The notes beneath the pieces are model-generated. The model did not search any database. It saw only the letters and a list, made by a program, of their open reading frames with translations, and was not told the origin of the DNA. Below are positions 13,099 through 14,268 of a DNA stretch of 14,268 nt, in pieces (position 1 is the stretch's first letter; the number at the start of each line of letters is the position of its first letter). The position numbers and the translations under genes are program-made. The DNA is taken from the NCBI GenBank assembly GCA_964407425.1, contig CAYOVN010000087.1, positions 1 through 14,268 of the forward strand. The letters are read 5' to 3'. The stretch is from JABDNZ01 sp964407425 (GTDB taxonomy: Bacteria; Gemmatimonadota; Gemmatimonadetes; Longimicrobiales; Gaopeijiaceae).

Positions 13099-13638
13099 AT
13101 GAATGGAATGAGTCAAGGAACCAATCGAGTATCAGGGGTTTTCGTTTTTGGGGCGTACCTTTTTCTGGCCATCCTGTTTTTCTGGCCCGTTGTTGACCTC
13201 TTTTCCAACACCTGGCCCCTCCAGCCGGGGAACATTCAGTGGCGGGTGGGCTTCATGGGCCTGTTCACCGCATACCTTCAGACTCCTCTTCTGGCCATGG
13301 TGCTCTCCATGGCGCTGGCTTTTGTCCTCAGCCACAAGGTGACTCTGAAGGTATTCTCGGTCTTTTGTTTCCTGGGGGTGGTGGTCATGGGGATAGCTGT
13401 CGGCCTTTTTGCCCTGGATGCCATTCAACTTCGAAGTGGCATCCCGGAGGAAAACCGGGCCGGGTTCAACGCGGGGATAATTCTGACGGAACTCAAGTTC
13501 TTCTCTGTGTTCCTGGTGTTGGTCTTTCTGTCCTGGGGAGGATGGAAGACCGCCGGGAGCGTCCCAGGTAAACCCAAGTCTTCCGAGCGGGCTGAAGTGA
13601 CCGCCGAGGTCCTCAAAGCCCAACAGCGGGAGGGCTGA
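13099..13638 (+). CDS. Four-helix membrane protein of unknown function
   Basis: This is a 179-residue protein with four hydrophobic helices at about residues 13-35, 50-77, 84-106 and 130-148. Between helices 1 and 2 is a short loop with WPLQPGNIQWRVGFMG, where the N-x-x-W-R pattern looks conserved-motif-like. From memory, similar hypothetical membrane proteins occur in Gemmatimonadota-type genomes. The C-terminal 30 residues are hydrophilic and probably cytoplasmic, since the positive charges (KPKSSER) lie there. The start is not certain: ATG 13099 and ATG 13108 are both in frame and neither has a clear ribosome-binding site. No promoter was recognised in the 38 bases after the upstream terminator, so read-through may contribute. 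It converges on cutC with only 7 nt between stop codons. Function not assignable. Confidence 0.65.
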   Translation: MNGMSQGTNRVSGVFVFGAYLFLAILFFWPVVDLFSNTWPLQPGNIQWRVGFMGLFTAYLQTPLLAMVLSMALAFVLSHKVTLKVFSVFCFLGVVVMGIAVGLFALDAIQLRSGIPEENRAGFNAGIILTELKFFSVFLVLVFLSWGGWKTAGSVPGKPKSSERAEVTAEVLKAQQREG

Positions 13639-13645
13639 CTCCGAC

Positions 13646-14268
13646 TCAGCCTCCGGCCCGGTCTACGATGCTCCGGACACTCGAAGCGTCGGTGATCCAT
13701 CGCTCGTACTCGCCCGGTACCCTCTCACTTCCCATGAGGGGCCGGGCGTTTCTGTGCTTCATGGGGCTCTCGAGGTTGGAGAACGCCGTGAAGTGGACTT
13801 CCTCAACGAGAGTTTCTTTGATGATTTCCTGAACGTTCTCTTCCCGAATTCCCCCGCCGGGCATGATGGAGAGCCGTCCGCCTGCGGCCTTTGAGAGTTC
13901 ACGGATGAGGGGTAATCCTTCGGGAACACTCCGCTCCTGACCCGAGGTCAGGATGCGATCCACACCTAGTGCCGCCAGCGTCTCGAGGGCCTCGTACGGG
14001 TCCCGGGTCATATCAAAGGCCCGATGGAAGGTGACGCTCATGGTTCCGGCCGCCTCCACGATCGGTTCCATGGCCGACACATCCACCTGACCTTCCCGGG
14101 TCAACACCCCGGTCGCGATCCCAAACGCGCCGAGTTCCCTCACGTGCCTGATATCCCGGATCATGACCTCCATTTCCAGTTCGTCGTGGAGAAAGTCTCC
14201 TCCCCGAGGGCGAAGGAGGACCACGATAGGGATCGATACCACCTCCAGGCTTCGGGCGATGGTCCCGA
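13646..14268 (-). CDS. cutC: CutC family protein, truncated at the window edge
   Basis: The minus-strand frame is open from the right edge to a TGA at 13646-13648, about 206 residues. It matches the CutC family (TIM-barrel): SIPIVVLLRPRGGDF, IRDIRHVRELGAFGIATGVLT, SVTFHRAFDMTRDPYEALE, LGVDRILTSGQE and LSIMPGGGIREENV. A GTG at 14242 could be mistaken for the start, but the frame continues upstream with family-like residues (ARSLEVVSIP), so about 40-50 N-terminal residues lie outside the window. The family is named for copper homeostasis in E. coli, but later work traced the E. coli phenotype to the MicL small RNA produced from the cutC region, so a copper role should not be assumed. It is convergent with the membrane-protein gene; no terminator fits in the 7-nt gap. 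Confidence 0.92.
   Translation of the reverse strand, partial: GTIARSLEVVSIPIVVLLRPRGGDFLHDELEMEVMIRDIRHVRELGAFGIATGVLTREGQVDVSAMEPIVEAAGTMSVTFHRAFDMTRDPYEALETLAALGVDRILTSGQERSVPEGLPLIRELSKAAGGRLSIMPGGGIREENVQEIIKETLVEEVHFTAFSNLESPMKHRNARPLMGSERVPGEYERWITDASSVRSIVDRAGG

Noticed and set aside
1..14268. CRISPR arrays, insertion sequences, tRNA or rRNA genes
   Set aside because: No spaced direct repeats, transposase frames, terminal inverted repeats or tRNA-like cloverleaf were seen on reading.

Overview
This window is a chromosomal segment from a GC-rich Gram-negative-type bacterium. Its core is a compact haem-biosynthesis operon. The gene set suggests a member of Gemmatimonadota or a neighbouring phylum: C5-pathway haem genes behind a CcsA/HemX-type membrane protein, a DUF4342 protein, a lipoprotein and a PEP-CTERM protein. 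That assignment is inference, because no rRNA or marker gene is present.

Layout. (1) Bases 1-152, minus strand: the N-terminus of a lipoprotein cut by the window edge. (2) Bases 317-1467, plus strand: a two-gene unit of a membrane protein of unknown function and a DUF4342 protein with an acidic, repeat-encoded N-terminus. It ends in a strong tandem-hairpin terminator containing a perfect 32-bp palindrome. (3) Bases 1663-11894, plus strand: ccsA/hemX-like, hemA, hemC, hemD, hemB, hemL, hemE, hemN, hemG. Genes overlap or lie within 42 nt of each other. Together they convert glutamyl-tRNA to protoporphyrin IX: HemA and HemL make 5-aminolaevulinate, HemB, HemC and HemD make uroporphyrinogen III, HemE makes coproporphyrinogen III, HemN makes protoporphyrinogen IX and HemG oxidises it. 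Ferrochelatase (hemH) and the oxygen-dependent hemF are absent here. A hairpin with a T-tract at 12012-12064 closes the operon. (4) Bases 11895-12284: a gene-free, T-rich region with three tandem 21-bp repeat units, a TTCGGA dyad and a near-consensus sigma-54 (-24/-12) promoter. It precedes a secreted PEP-CTERM protein (12285-12992), which has its own terminator. (5) Bases 13099-13638: a four-helix membrane protein of unknown function. It converges, with only 7 nt between, on a minus-strand cutC that runs off the right edge.

The most interesting part is the regulatory region of the PEP-CTERM gene. The sigma-54 promoter fits the known PrsK/PrsR link between sigma-54 and PEP-CTERM/exopolysaccharide systems. 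The phased repeats directly upstream look like binding sites for a regulator. The encoded protein resembles a thioester-domain adhesin in which the Gln of the Cys-Gln bond is replaced by His. A second point of interest is a G-quadruplex-type motif over the hemN ribosome-binding site, notable because haem itself binds G-quadruplexes.
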